Assembly (NCBI GenBank): GCA_964627255.1 | Contig: CAZVIN010000060.1 | Coordinates: 1 to 35,632, forward strand | Direction: 5' to 3' | From: CALLJL01 sp964627255 | Lineage (GTDB): Bacteria; Acidobacteriota; Aminicenantia; Aminicenantales; CALLJL01 | DNA length: 35,632 nt | In this document: piece by piece, positions 8,848 through 17,007 of the stretch | Layout: each line of letters starts with the position of its first letter | How positions within the stretch are numbered: position 1 is the first letter of the stretch | Program-made: the position numbers and the translations under genes | Notes under the pieces: model-generated | The model's input: the letters and a program-made list of their open reading frames with translations, nothing else | Databases searched by the model: none | Told to the model about the DNA's origin: nothing

Positions 8848-9339
8848 TTATTCCATGATAAAAAGGATGGTCCCTGCTTCTACGGTATCCCCTGGTTTAA
8901 CTTTTAAATTGGTTATCCGGCCGTCTTTGGGAGCCTTAATCTCATTTTGCATCTTCATGGCTTCTAAAATTAAAACAGGTTGTCCCTGGGTAACTTCAGA
9001 CCCATCTTTAACCTGAACGGCCACCACCTTTCCGGGCATGGTAATCCGCACCTCCCGCCGCTTGCTACTCGTCTTCTGTTCTTTCGAATAGAGCACGGGA
9101 GCTTTTTTCTCCACCAAGTATTTTCTATCCCCCATAACAACCGTGTGCGCCAGAGAATTAGATTGAACAAGAACGTTGTAAACCTGGCCATTGACCTTGA
9201 TCAGAATTTCCTCCTCGGTAATGAATTCGGCCGTAACTTCATACGTTATCCCCTCGTGAGTTAGAAGCAACGGGCCATTCAGCTGAGGTTCTATTTGGAG
9301 ATTATATTCCTTTCCTTTGAGCCAAAAAGTTAGAACCAT
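8848..9339 (-). CDS. Biotin carboxyl carrier protein of an acyl-CoA carboxylase
   Basis: This swinging-arm subunit moves carboxybiotin from biotin carboxylase to the carboxyltransferase. The 163-aa protein has a C-terminal biotinyl domain (about residues 98-163) with the canonical EAMKM motif; Lys129 is the predicted biotinylation site. An N-terminal beta-rich region of about 75 residues is joined by a short KEQKTSSKRRE linker. The ATG is 2 nt after the stop of accC (TAAAAATG), so translation is presumably coupled. Its close linkage with a biotin carboxylase and a PccB-type carboxyltransferase argues for a three-subunit acyl-CoA carboxylase rather than a classic AccB, and the similar carrier subunits of decarboxylase pumps remain possible. 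Confidence 0.88.
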   Translation of the reverse strand: MVLTFWLKGKEYNLQIEPQLNGPLLLTHEGITYEVTAEFITEEEILIKVNGQVYNVLVQSNSLAHTVVMGDRKYLVEKKAPVLYSKEQKTSSKRREVRITMPGKVVAVQVKDGSEVTQGQPVLILEAMKMQNEIKAPKDGRITNLKVKPGDTVEAGTILFIME

Positions 9340-9341
9340 TT

Positions 9342-10844
9342 TTACAATCGGTGGCCTAAGGCCTCAATCCTCCCCTGCAGTTTCCAGGGATGGCTCTTGA
9401 ACTTTACTTTCTTTTCTGGTTCCTGCCGCGAGGGACTAAAGGATTTAACCGCGGCCGCAATTACCGCTACTAACTCCTCCCCAGTCTCAGAGGGTGGTTC
9501 TTTTTCCAGCTGGGAAATAAAATGGGTGTTGTATTGTCCAGCTAAGAAATCAGGGTGGTCTAAAATTCGCAGGAAAAAGGGGATAGTAGTTTTGACCCCG
9601 TAGATTTGATATTCTAAAAGGGCCCGACGCAGCCGGCGAATCGCCTCCTCTCTGGTTTTTCCCCAGGCAATGAGTTTAGAAAGCAATGGGTCGTATTCGA
9701 GCGGCACGGTGTATCCTTCCACAATCCCGCTATCATCCCTAATACCAGGCCCGCCTGGAGGATGGAGATAAAGAATTTTCCCAGGAGAGGGCATAAAATC
9801 CTGAAAGGGGTCCTCAGCCATAATGCGGCATTCTATCGCCCAGCCTTGGGGTTTAATATCCTCCTGCTTGAAGGGAAGCGGCTTGCCCTGGGCTATTTCA
9901 ATCTGAGCCTGAACCAGGTCGATTCCGGTAACCATCTCGGTGATGGGATGTTCTACCTGGAGACGGGCATTGACTTCGAGAAAGTAGAAATTTTTATTCT
10001 TATCAACAATAAACTCGACCGTGCCGGCATTCCTGTACCCGATGCTCTGGGCGGCTTTAATCGCGATTTGTCCCATTTGCCGCCGAATCACCTCATCAAT
10101 AAACGGGGATGGTGTCTCCTCCAAAATTTTCTGGTAGCGACGCTGCAGCGAGCATTCTCTTTCCCCCAGATAAACCGCCTGGCCATCATTATCGACTAAG
10201 ATTTGAATCTCGATATGGTGGGGTTCTTGGAGGTATTTCTCAAGGTAAATAGCCGGGTCGCCAAAACTCGTGAGCGCCTCAGAGGCAGCTAAGCGATAAG
10301 CCGAGAGGAGTTCTTCTTGGGTGCGAACTAACCTGAGTCCCTTGCCACCACCGCCAGCTGAGGCTTTAAGCAACAGAGGAAAGCCCACCGCCTGGGCTTG
10401 GGAGATAAGTTCTTCTTCATTTTTTACTGGCTCTAATGTCCCGGGGATTATCGGCACGCCCGCTTCCATCATCTTGCGTCGAGAAATAGTCTTAAGACCC
10501 AAGAGCTCCATCGGGCCGGAAGGCGGGCCAATAAAGACAAGCCCCTCCTCCTCACAGCGACGGACAAAGCGGTGATTTTCAGCCAAAAAACCATAACCAG
10601 GATGGATTGCCTCCGCCCGACAATGCTTGGCGATAGCGATAATTTTATCAATATTGAGATAACTTGAAGCCGGCGCCGCTTCCCCTAAGGGGTAGGCTTC
10701 TTCGGCCAAGCGAACATGAAGCGCCCGACGGTCGGCCTCCGAGTAAACCGCCACCGGAATAATCCCCATCTCCCGGCAGGCTCTGATAACGCGAACAGCG
10801 ATTTCCCCCCGGTTAGCAATGAGAATCTTATTAAACCGCTTCAT
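9342..10844 (-). CDS. accC: Biotin carboxylase subunit (AccC type)
   Basis: The enzyme carboxylates biotin on the carrier protein using ATP and bicarbonate. The 500-aa product starts FNKILIANRGEIAVR, as the family does. It has the ATP-grasp glycine loop GGGGKG (residues 164-169), the ERECSLQRR segment (228-236) and the active-site block EVNARLQVEHPITE (290-303). It is about 50 residues longer than E. coli AccC; the extra length is a C-terminal tail after the carboxylase domain, rich in Lys/Pro/Ser. It lies 11 nt after the carboxyltransferase gene and 2 nt before the carrier gene. In this context it probably serves propionyl-CoA or acetyl-CoA carboxylation, and one biotin carboxylase may serve more than one carboxyltransferase. 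Confidence 0.93.
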   Translation of the reverse strand: MKRFNKILIANRGEIAVRVIRACREMGIIPVAVYSEADRRALHVRLAEEAYPLGEAAPASSYLNIDKIIAIAKHCRAEAIHPGYGFLAENHRFVRRCEEEGLVFIGPPSGPMELLGLKTISRRKMMEAGVPIIPGTLEPVKNEEELISQAQAVGFPLLLKASAGGGGKGLRLVRTQEELLSAYRLAASEALTSFGDPAIYLEKYLQEPHHIEIQILVDNDGQAVYLGERECSLQRRYQKILEETPSPFIDEVIRRQMGQIAIKAAQSIGYRNAGTVEFIVDKNKNFYFLEVNARLQVEHPITEMVTGIDLVQAQIEIAQGKPLPFKQEDIKPQGWAIECRIMAEDPFQDFMPSPGKILYLHPPGGPGIRDDSGIVEGYTVPLEYDPLLSKLIAWGKTREEAIRRLRRALLEYQIYGVKTTIPFFLRILDHPDFLAGQYNTHFISQLEKEPPSETGEELVAVIAAAVKSFSPSRQEPEKKVKFKSHPWKLQGRIEALGHRL

Positions 10845-10855
10845 CTATCAACCCA

Positions 10856-12406
10856 TTAAAGAGGAATATTGCCATGCTTTTTGGGTGGATTCTTATCTCT
10901 TTTATTTTCCAACATTTTCAGCGCCGTGACCAGTTTCGGTCTGGTCAAGCGAGGCTCGATAACCTCGTCTAAGTATCCCTTTTCGCAGGCAATATATGGA
11001 TTGGCCAGTTTTTCTCTAAACTCGGCGATCTTTTGCCGCCGCAATTCCTCCGGGTCAGCGGCCGAAGCAATTTCTCGCTGGTAAATGATCTTGACCGCGC
11101 CTTCAGGGCCCATGACAGCAATTTCCGCCGTGGGGAAAGCATAGTTGATATCAGCCCTAATGTGTTTTGAAGCCATAACGCAATAGGCCCCGCCGTAAGC
11201 TTTGCGAGTGATAACTGTAATCTTGGGAACCGTCGCCTCAGCAAAAGCATAAAGCAGCTTGGCACCGTGGCGAATAATCCCGCCATGTTCTTGGGCTACT
11301 CCGGGTAGAAACCCGGGAACATCTTCAAAAGTGACCAAAGGAATATTAAAGGCATCACAAAAGCGGACAAAGCGCGCTCCCTTATCAGAAGCGTCGATAT
11401 CCAAAGCTCCGGCTAAATGGTCGGGCTGGTTAGCCACGATTCCCACTGATTTTCCCGCCAGACGGCCAAACCCGATAACTATATTGCGGGCAAAATCTGG
11501 TTGAACTTCAAAAAAATAGCGGTCGTCAAGGACTTCCCTTATAACCTGACGAATATCATACGGTTGGTCAGGGTCTTCAGGAACAAGCTCGTTGAGCTCT
11601 TCACTCATTCTATCCCAAGGGTCGGAGGTTTCTTTCTCGGGCGGGTCTTCGAGGTTATTATTGGGAATGAAAGAAAGAAGTTCCCTTATTATGGCCATGG
11701 CCTGTTCTTCAGAGTCAGCCGCAAAATGAGCCACACCGCTAAGGCTATTGTGAGTATCAGCTCCGCCCAGTTCTTCCATGGTCACCTTTTCATGGGTGAC
11801 AGCTTCGATAACATCCGGACCAGTAATAAACATATGGCTTGTCTCGCGGGTCATGATAATAAAATCAGTTAGCGCGGGGGAGTAAACCGCGCCGCCAGCA
11901 CAAGGTCCTAAGATCGCGGAAATCTGGGGGATGACGCCCGAAGCCAAGACATTACGCAGGAAAATATCGGCATAGCCACCTAAGCTGGCTACGCCTTCCT
12001 GGATTCTGGCCCCGCCGGAATCATTCAACCCAATGACCGGCGCCCCGATTTTCATCGCTAAGTCCATAATCTTGCAAATTTTGGCGGCGTTAGCCCCACT
12101 CAGCGAACCCCCGAAAACAGTAAAATCCTGGGCGAAGACAAAAACTGGCCGACCGTCAATCCGGCCATAACCAGTGACGACCCCATCGCCGTAAATTCTT
12201 TTTTTCTCCATTCCAAAATCGTAGCATTGATGAACCACCAGCTTGTCCATTTCTTCGAAGGAACCAGGGTCGAGGAGAAGATTAATCCGTTCCCGAGCCG
12301 TGAGTTTGCCCGCCTGATGCTGGCGTTCGATTCTAAGCTTCCCCCCTCCTTCCTCGGCCAATTTTATTTTTTCTCTTAGCTCTTCTAATTTCCGGCTTTT
12401 AGCCAT
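10856..12406 (-). CDS. Acyl-CoA carboxylase carboxyltransferase subunit (PccB/MmdA family)
   Basis: This subunit transfers CO2 between carboxybiotin and an acyl-CoA. The 516-aa protein has the double crotonase fold of the family. The N-terminal half contains KLTARERI, DSGGARIQEGV and GPCAGGAVYSPAL (oxyanion/CoA site); the C-terminal half contains VEDVPGFLPGVAQEHGG-like and GGAYCVMASKHI segments. The motifs fit propionyl-CoA carboxylase beta and the alpha subunit of methylmalonyl-CoA decarboxylase equally, since those families are close. No decarboxylase membrane beta subunit is adjacent, so a soluble carboxylase making (S)-methylmalonyl-CoA is more likely. The ATG is preceded by GGGGG. It heads the carboxylase trio, 16 nt after the transaldolase gene. 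Confidence 0.88.
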   Translation of the reverse strand: MAKSRKLEELREKIKLAEEGGGKLRIERQHQAGKLTARERINLLLDPGSFEEMDKLVVHQCYDFGMEKKRIYGDGVVTGYGRIDGRPVFVFAQDFTVFGGSLSGANAAKICKIMDLAMKIGAPVIGLNDSGGARIQEGVASLGGYADIFLRNVLASGVIPQISAILGPCAGGAVYSPALTDFIIMTRETSHMFITGPDVIEAVTHEKVTMEELGGADTHNSLSGVAHFAADSEEQAMAIIRELLSFIPNNNLEDPPEKETSDPWDRMSEELNELVPEDPDQPYDIRQVIREVLDDRYFFEVQPDFARNIVIGFGRLAGKSVGIVANQPDHLAGALDIDASDKGARFVRFCDAFNIPLVTFEDVPGFLPGVAQEHGGIIRHGAKLLYAFAEATVPKITVITRKAYGGAYCVMASKHIRADINYAFPTAEIAVMGPEGAVKIIYQREIASAADPEELRRQKIAEFREKLANPYIACEKGYLDEVIEPRLTRPKLVTALKMLENKRDKNPPKKHGNIPL

Positions 12407-12422
12407 AATTCCCCCAAAAAAA

Positions 12423-13067
12423 TTATTTTTTTACCTTAGCCCAATCCTGCAAAAATTTCTCCAGACCGATATCGGTCAACGGATGATGAATTAACTTTTC
12501 CATAACTCCATAGGGCACGGTGACGATATCAGCGCCAATTAGAGCCGCCTCAACTACATGGCAAGGATGGCGCACTGAAGCGACAATAATTTCCGTGTCA
12601 AAACCGTATTGATTAAAAATCGTGACAATCTGGTCCACCAGCTCCATCCCCTCATGGGAAATATCATCTAAGCGGCCGATAAAAGGGCTAACAAAAGAGG
12701 CGCCGGCTTTAGCAGCTAACAGAGCCTGGGAGGGAGAAAAGATCAAAGTCATGTTAACTTTTATTCCTTCTGCTCTCAAAATCTTGGTCGCTTTTAACCC
12801 GTCGATAGTGATAGGAATCTTGACAACTACGTTATCAGCAATCGTCGCTAAATTCTTAGCTTCGGCCACTATTTCTTCGCTCCGACTGGAAACGCATTCC
12901 ACGCTCACTGGTCCTCGAACCAGACGGCAAATTTCGCTAATCAGGCCTCGGAATTCCCTTTTTTCTTTGGCTACAAGCGAGGGGTTAGTGGTCACGCCAT
13001 CCAAAATCCCCCAACTGGCGACTTCGCTTATTTCTTCTAAGTTAGCCGTGTCAAGGAAAAATTTCAT
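12423..13067 (-). CDS. TalC-type transaldolase / fructose-6-phosphate aldolase-like protein
   Basis: Small (214 aa) class I aldolase of the TalC/FSA family, transferring a dihydroxyacetone unit between sugar phosphates in the non-oxidative pentose phosphate pathway. It starts MKFFLDTANLEEI and has GVTTNPSLV (24-32) and the Schiff-base Lys83 in VVVKIPIT. At the position where E. coli fructose-6-phosphate aldolase has an active-site Tyr, this protein has Phe129 (SPFIGRLDD), the residue typical of true transaldolases, so transaldolase activity is the better guess. GGAGGG lies 7 nt before the ATG. An 85-nt AT-rich gap separates it from the upstream FAH gene, the largest gap in the block and a possible place for an internal promoter. 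Confidence 0.88.
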   Translation of the reverse strand: MKFFLDTANLEEISEVASWGILDGVTTNPSLVAKEKREFRGLISEICRLVRGPVSVECVSSRSEEIVAEAKNLATIADNVVVKIPITIDGLKATKILRAEGIKVNMTLIFSPSQALLAAKAGASFVSPFIGRLDDISHEGMELVDQIVTIFNQYGFDTEIIVASVRHPCHVVEAALIGADIVTVPYGVMEKLIHHPLTDIGLEKFLQDWAKVKK

Positions 13068-13152
13068 CTTCTTTCCCTCCAGGATATTGGTCTCTTTTTT
13101 TATATTTAAATTCTCTTTAAATTTTAACCCAAATTCATTTTACCTCGGGCCT

Positions 13153-13917
13153 TTATCTAACTTTGAGCACCACGTTGGAGAGAGTTCCGATGCCTTCAAT
13201 CTGCACATCGACCCTGTCGCCAGGATTCATCGGTCCTACTCCGGCTGGCGTTCCAGTCGTAATAATATCGCCAGGAAAAAGGGTCATTACACGGGAAATA
13301 AACCGGACAAGAAAAGGGACGGGGAAAATAAGCTGGCGGGTATTGGATGACTGTCGGAGTTTGCCGTTCAGAAAAGTCTTGATCGCTAAGTGGGAAGGGT
13401 CAAGGTCGGTAACTAGACAGGGACCGCAAGGAGCAAAAGTATCAAAAGACTTGGCCCGGGTGAACTGACCATCCTTCATTTGAAGGTCGCGGGCCGTGAC
13501 GTCGTTAAAACAGGTATAGCCGAGGATCACGTCGGCCAGGTCAGCCTCGTCGCTTAAGTCATGAACCTCCCTTTTGACCACCACTGCCAGCTCGCCTTCA
13601 TAATCCACCCTCTGGGCCTGCCGCGGATAAATGATAGCCTCGTTAGGGCCAATCAAGGCGGAGGGCGGTTTGAGAAAAAGCAGCGGCTCCTCAGGCAAGG
13701 CTCGTCCCATCTCGCGGGCATGGTCGCGATAATTAACCCCGACCCCGATGATCTTGGTCGGTACAACTGGAGCCAATATTTCTACTTTTCCTATCGGAAT
13801 ACCGTATTCTTCGACCTGGCTTGACTCAAAGATGGAACCCCGTAAAGGGTAGAGAAGCTCTTCTCGCAGCACACCGTATTTCTCTTTACCTTCCCAATTA
13901 AAACGAAAAAGTTTCAT
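13153..13917 (-). CDS. Fumarylacetoacetate hydrolase (FAH) family protein
   Basis: A 254-aa member of the FAH superfamily, metal-dependent enzymes that hydrolyse or decarboxylate beta-dicarbonyl compounds such as acylpyruvates or oxaloacetate. Family marks are GVNYRDHAREM (59-70), the metal ligands in DYEGEL (E107, E109) and D139 in CFNDVTARD, then RAKSFDTFAPCGP with the conserved Lys156. I start at ATG 13917 because AGGTGA lies 7 nt upstream; a TTG at 13938 would extend into the preceding gene and lacks an SD. It lies 7 nt after the lipoprotein gene. The substrate cannot be told from sequence; FAHD1-like oxaloacetate decarboxylase or fumarylpyruvate hydrolase are options. Confidence 0.88.
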   Translation of the reverse strand: MKLFRFNWEGKEKYGVLREELLYPLRGSIFESSQVEEYGIPIGKVEILAPVVPTKIIGVGVNYRDHAREMGRALPEEPLLFLKPPSALIGPNEAIIYPRQAQRVDYEGELAVVVKREVHDLSDEADLADVILGYTCFNDVTARDLQMKDGQFTRAKSFDTFAPCGPCLVTDLDPSHLAIKTFLNGKLRQSSNTRQLIFPVPFLVRFISRVMTLFPGDIITTGTPAGVGPMNPGDRVDVQIEGIGTLSNVVLKVR

Positions 13918-13924
13918 CGCTCTT

Positions 13925-15007
13925 TCACCTGATGACAACCGCTTTTATTTCGGTGCTTCGGCTTTCATTACCTGCCTGGTCACAGGCGGTAATAGCATAA
14001 TAATAACTTTGACCCTTTTCAACCTGATGGTCCTCAAAGCTAGTTCGAACAATGGGCTCGGGCGTCAAAAGATGATAGTCAGCCTCTGTCTCCAGGCGGC
14101 GCCGGACTCGATAGCCCGCCAAGTCCGCCGCTCCACTTGGTTCCCAGCTGAGGATCACGGCTGTTCCGCTGATAACGACAGCCACGCCCGTCGGCGGCAG
14201 GGGAGGAAAAATATCCTTGTATTCAACCTCAAGCACGGCGGAATCTTCACTCTCCCGGCGCAAAGAATCTACGGTGACGACGGCTCTTACCTTGTAAGCA
14301 TAAACTCGGCTCATAACCACATCCGCGTCATCATATTCAAGAGCCTGGATAGGTGTGGAGTTAAGGCGAAGCCACTCTGATTTAGCTTCCTTCTTATAAA
14401 TATTATAGCCAGCGACCACTACTTCTTGTCCCGGAATTATACTGCCTGTAGCCGCTTGCCAGCGGACCACAATTCGGTCTTCTTTGAGCTCACCCTCCGG
14501 CTTGGGAGGCGGGTTGGCAACATTAACCGGGACTATCGAGATTGGCTCGGAAAAAGGGGAATAACGGCCATTGGGGTCACGAGTTCGGAGAGCAAAGACA
14601 AGGGCCACCCGATTCAATTTGGTGAGGTCAAAATCATATTCCCAAATCCCATGGAGGGAGGGCGGCAAGTTTGCCGGCGAATGGACCACCTCTTTTACTT
14701 CGGTCAGCCGCCGACCCAATTTCTTAAAAGCAGCAGCCGACGGTAGCGGAGGTCGATTACCTTCAGCAGAGAGGGATAACTCCAGGCCCCAGACCTCCAC
14801 TACGGGCACTGCGACCATGGCCACGCCGCCCTCATAGGCCAGCGGTGTATCCCAGTCTAATATGACCCTCGTTCCCCGCTGACTCAAATTAACAGGCTGA
14901 ATTTTTTGGGGGATTAAGATGAGGGGCGGTTGAAGTGGGCCTTTAACGCCACAAGCCGCTAAGAACAAACAGAGAAGCGCTTGGCCAAGCCGGCTTATCC
15001 TAAGCAT
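13925..15007 (-). CDS. Lipoprotein with LptM-like N-terminus and fibronectin type III domains
   Basis: The 360-aa product has a signal peptide ending in the lipobox LAAC (Cys19), so it should be a lipid-anchored envelope protein. Immediately after Cys19 comes GVKGPL, the motif that marks the short LptM/YifL-type lipoproteins. Unlike those, the chain continues with about three fibronectin-III-like beta sandwiches (roughly residues 40-160, 163-262 and 265-360); the last is clearest (PPTGVAVV, ILSWEPS, GYRVRR, YYYAITACDQAGNES). The ATG overlaps the hslU TGA (TGATG), indicating coupled translation. No catalytic motif is visible; a scaffolding or binding role at the outer membrane is inference. 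A TTG three bases upstream is possible but less likely. Confidence 0.75.
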   Translation of the reverse strand: MLRISRLGQALLCLFLAACGVKGPLQPPLILIPQKIQPVNLSQRGTRVILDWDTPLAYEGGVAMVAVPVVEVWGLELSLSAEGNRPPLPSAAAFKKLGRRLTEVKEVVHSPANLPPSLHGIWEYDFDLTKLNRVALVFALRTRDPNGRYSPFSEPISIVPVNVANPPPKPEGELKEDRIVVRWQAATGSIIPGQEVVVAGYNIYKKEAKSEWLRLNSTPIQALEYDDADVVMSRVYAYKVRAVVTVDSLRRESEDSAVLEVEYKDIFPPLPPTGVAVVISGTAVILSWEPSGAADLAGYRVRRRLETEADYHLLTPEPIVRTSFEDHQVEKGQSYYYAITACDQAGNESRSTEIKAVVIR

Positions 15008-16407
15008 CAAAGAATAAAACGGCGCAGGTCTTGGTCTTTCAGGATATCCTGAAGTTGTTTCTGAACATAGCTGCGGTCAATCAGAATTTTTTTCTGGGTA
15101 ATATTCGGGGCTTCGAAGGAAATCTCCTCCATCACTTTCTCCATAACCGTATGCAGGCGGCGAGCGCCGATATTCTCTGCTTCCTCGTTAATTTTTTCCG
15201 CGATACTGGCAATCTCTTCGACAGCGTCAGAAGTAAAATCCACGTTGACTCCCTCTGTTTCCAGGAGGGCTCGGTATTGTTTAATGAGGGCGTTTTCAGG
15301 CTCAGTCAGAATGCGGATAAAATCTTCCTTTGTCAACGGGGTTAATTCCACCCGAATCGGGAACCGTCCCTGGAGTTCAGGGATCAAATCCGAAGGCTTG
15401 GAGACATGAAAAGCCCCAGCGCCGATAAATAAGATATGGTCGGTCCGCACCAAGCCATAGCGAGTGTTAACCGTTGTTCCTTCAATAATCGGCAACAGGT
15501 CGCGCTGCACACCTTCCCGGCTAACGTCTGGCCCCCCATAACCTGTTTCCCGGCCGGCAATTTTGTCGACCTCATCCAGAAAGATAATGCCCGATTGCTC
15601 CACCCGTTCGATGGCCAAGCGGGCAACTTGGTCCATGTCGATCAGCCGCCTTTGCTCCTCCTCCATCAGATACTCCCGGGCTTCATGTAATTTGACCCGG
15701 CGCCTTTTTGGTCGGCCGCCCAAGAAACCGGGGATAATCTCCTGAATCTGGATACCAATTTCTTCGTAGCCCGTGTTAGAGAAAATTTCAAAAGGCGGCG
15801 ACACTTTCTCCTTCATTTCCAGTTCCACCTGCCGTTCTTCTAAAAGACCGTGACGCAGTTGATGCCGCAGCTTTTCCTTGGTCTCTTGGAAACGAACCTG
15901 GTCGGAATCCAAATAAGAATTGTCCCGGCGCCGCGAGGAGGGGAGAAGAAGCTCCAGGAGCTTCTCTTCCACGTTCTTCTCGGCCTTTTCTTTTATTTCC
16001 TCCACCTTTTCCTGCCGCACCATATCCACGGCGATCCGCACCAAGTCGCGAATCATCGATTCTACGTCGCGGCCAACATAGCCCACCTCGGTGAATTTAC
16101 TCGCTTCTATCTTGAGAAAAGGTGAAGAGGTAAGCTTGGCCAGACGCCGCGAAATCTCGGTCTTGCCGACTCCCGTCGGACCGATCATCAGGATATTTTT
16201 AGGGGCTATTTCGTCCGCCAGCTCAGGCGGAAGTTTGCGGCGACGATACCGATTTCTCAAAGCAATGGCTACCGCTCTCTTAGCGGCTTGCTGACCGATG
16301 ATATATTTGTTCAGCTCAGCCACTATCTCCTGCGGCGTCAATTCCTCATCATGACGCCAAGTGCGGCTGGGTAAGGCTTCGTTTTTTCGGGGCATGGTGA
16401 CTCGCAT
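15007..16407 (-). CDS. hslU: ATP-dependent protease ATPase subunit HslU (ClpY)
   Basis: HslU is the AAA+ unfoldase ring that feeds proteins into the HslV protease in the cytoplasm. The 466-aa protein has the N-terminal LTPQEIVAELNKYIIGQ segment, Walker A GPTGVGKT (76-83), the GYVGRDVESM pore loop, a central I-domain (roughly residues 115-240), Walker B IIFLDEVDK, and the C-terminal tail ending LRRFIL. That tail inserts between HslV subunits to activate the peptidase. ATG 16407 follows the hslV TAA directly and uses the GAGG about 10 nt upstream; a second ATG four codons in has no SD. It is typical in length and order for hslVU. Confidence 0.97.
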   Translation of the reverse strand: MRVTMPRKNEALPSRTWRHDEELTPQEIVAELNKYIIGQQAAKRAVAIALRNRYRRRKLPPELADEIAPKNILMIGPTGVGKTEISRRLAKLTSSPFLKIEASKFTEVGYVGRDVESMIRDLVRIAVDMVRQEKVEEIKEKAEKNVEEKLLELLLPSSRRRDNSYLDSDQVRFQETKEKLRHQLRHGLLEERQVELEMKEKVSPPFEIFSNTGYEEIGIQIQEIIPGFLGGRPKRRRVKLHEAREYLMEEEQRRLIDMDQVARLAIERVEQSGIIFLDEVDKIAGRETGYGGPDVSREGVQRDLLPIIEGTTVNTRYGLVRTDHILFIGAGAFHVSKPSDLIPELQGRFPIRVELTPLTKEDFIRILTEPENALIKQYRALLETEGVNVDFTSDAVEEIASIAEKINEEAENIGARRLHTVMEKVMEEISFEAPNITQKKILIDRSYVQKQLQDILKDQDLRRFIL

Positions 16408-16938
16408 TTATTTCAATTCCTCGACAATGATGAAATCATTGGTATAAACACAAATTCCGGCACTAATCTTCATTGCTTCTAAAGCAATCTCTCGAGCGGA
16501 TAAATCAGTATATTTAATCAAAGCCCGGGCGGCCGCCAGAGCATATGGACCCCCGGAGCCAATAGCTACAATGCCGTCGTCGGGCTCAACCACATCACCG
16601 TTGCCGCTGATGAGAAAACTTGATTCTTTATCCGCAACAATTAACAGCGCCTCCAACTGGCGTAAGGCTTTATCCATCCGCCAGTCTTTGGCCAGCTCAA
16701 TCGCCGCCCGAGAGAGATTACCCCGGTACTCCTCTAATTTGGCCTCAAACCGGGAGAAAAGAGCGAAAGCGTCGGAAGTCGCGCCGGCAAAACCCGCTAA
16801 GACCTTATCCTTGTAAAGCCGCCTAATTTTCCGGGCCGAATGCTTGAGGATGGTTTGTCCGATCGACACCTGGCCGTCACCGGCCATAGCAATTTCGCCC
16901 TTATGGCGGATGCAAATGACAGTGGTACTCTTGATCAT
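16408..16938 (-). CDS. hslV: ATP-dependent protease proteolytic subunit HslV (ClpQ)
   Basis: HslV is the proteasome-like threonine peptidase that pairs with HslU. The 176-aa product begins MIKSTTVICIRHKGEIAMAGDGQVS. Alignment to the family puts the catalytic N-terminal threonine at Thr5, so four residues must be removed, slightly more than the usual one or two. Other marks are the SARKIRRLY segment and GSGGPYALAAARAL, as in the family. AGAGG lies 7 nt before ATG 16938. It is first in the tightly spaced minus-strand block, with a promoter-like pair just upstream (16963-16991). Confidence 0.96.
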   Translation of the reverse strand: MIKSTTVICIRHKGEIAMAGDGQVSIGQTILKHSARKIRRLYKDKVLAGFAGATSDAFALFSRFEAKLEEYRGNLSRAAIELAKDWRMDKALRQLEALLIVADKESSFLISGNGDVVEPDDGIVAIGSGGPYALAAARALIKYTDLSAREIALEAMKISAGICVYTNDFIIVEELK

Positions 16939-16962
16939 TGATTTGGCCTCTTCCTAATGTCT

Positions 16963-16991
16963 ATGATAATCTATCTCGCCGTTATATTCAA
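16963..16991 (-). promoter_or_regulatory. Candidate sigma70-type promoter for the hslVU block
   Basis: On the minus strand, TTGAAT (16991-16986) and TATCAT (16968-16963) are separated by 17 nt, matching 4/6 and 5/6 positions of the consensus. Transcription would begin around 16956, leaving a leader of about 18 nt with the SD AGAGG before hslV. No heat-shock-type element was recognised, although hslVU is often heat-induced in other bacteria. Confidence 0.4.
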
Positions 16992-17007
16992 TTTAAGCTT
17001 GAAAACC

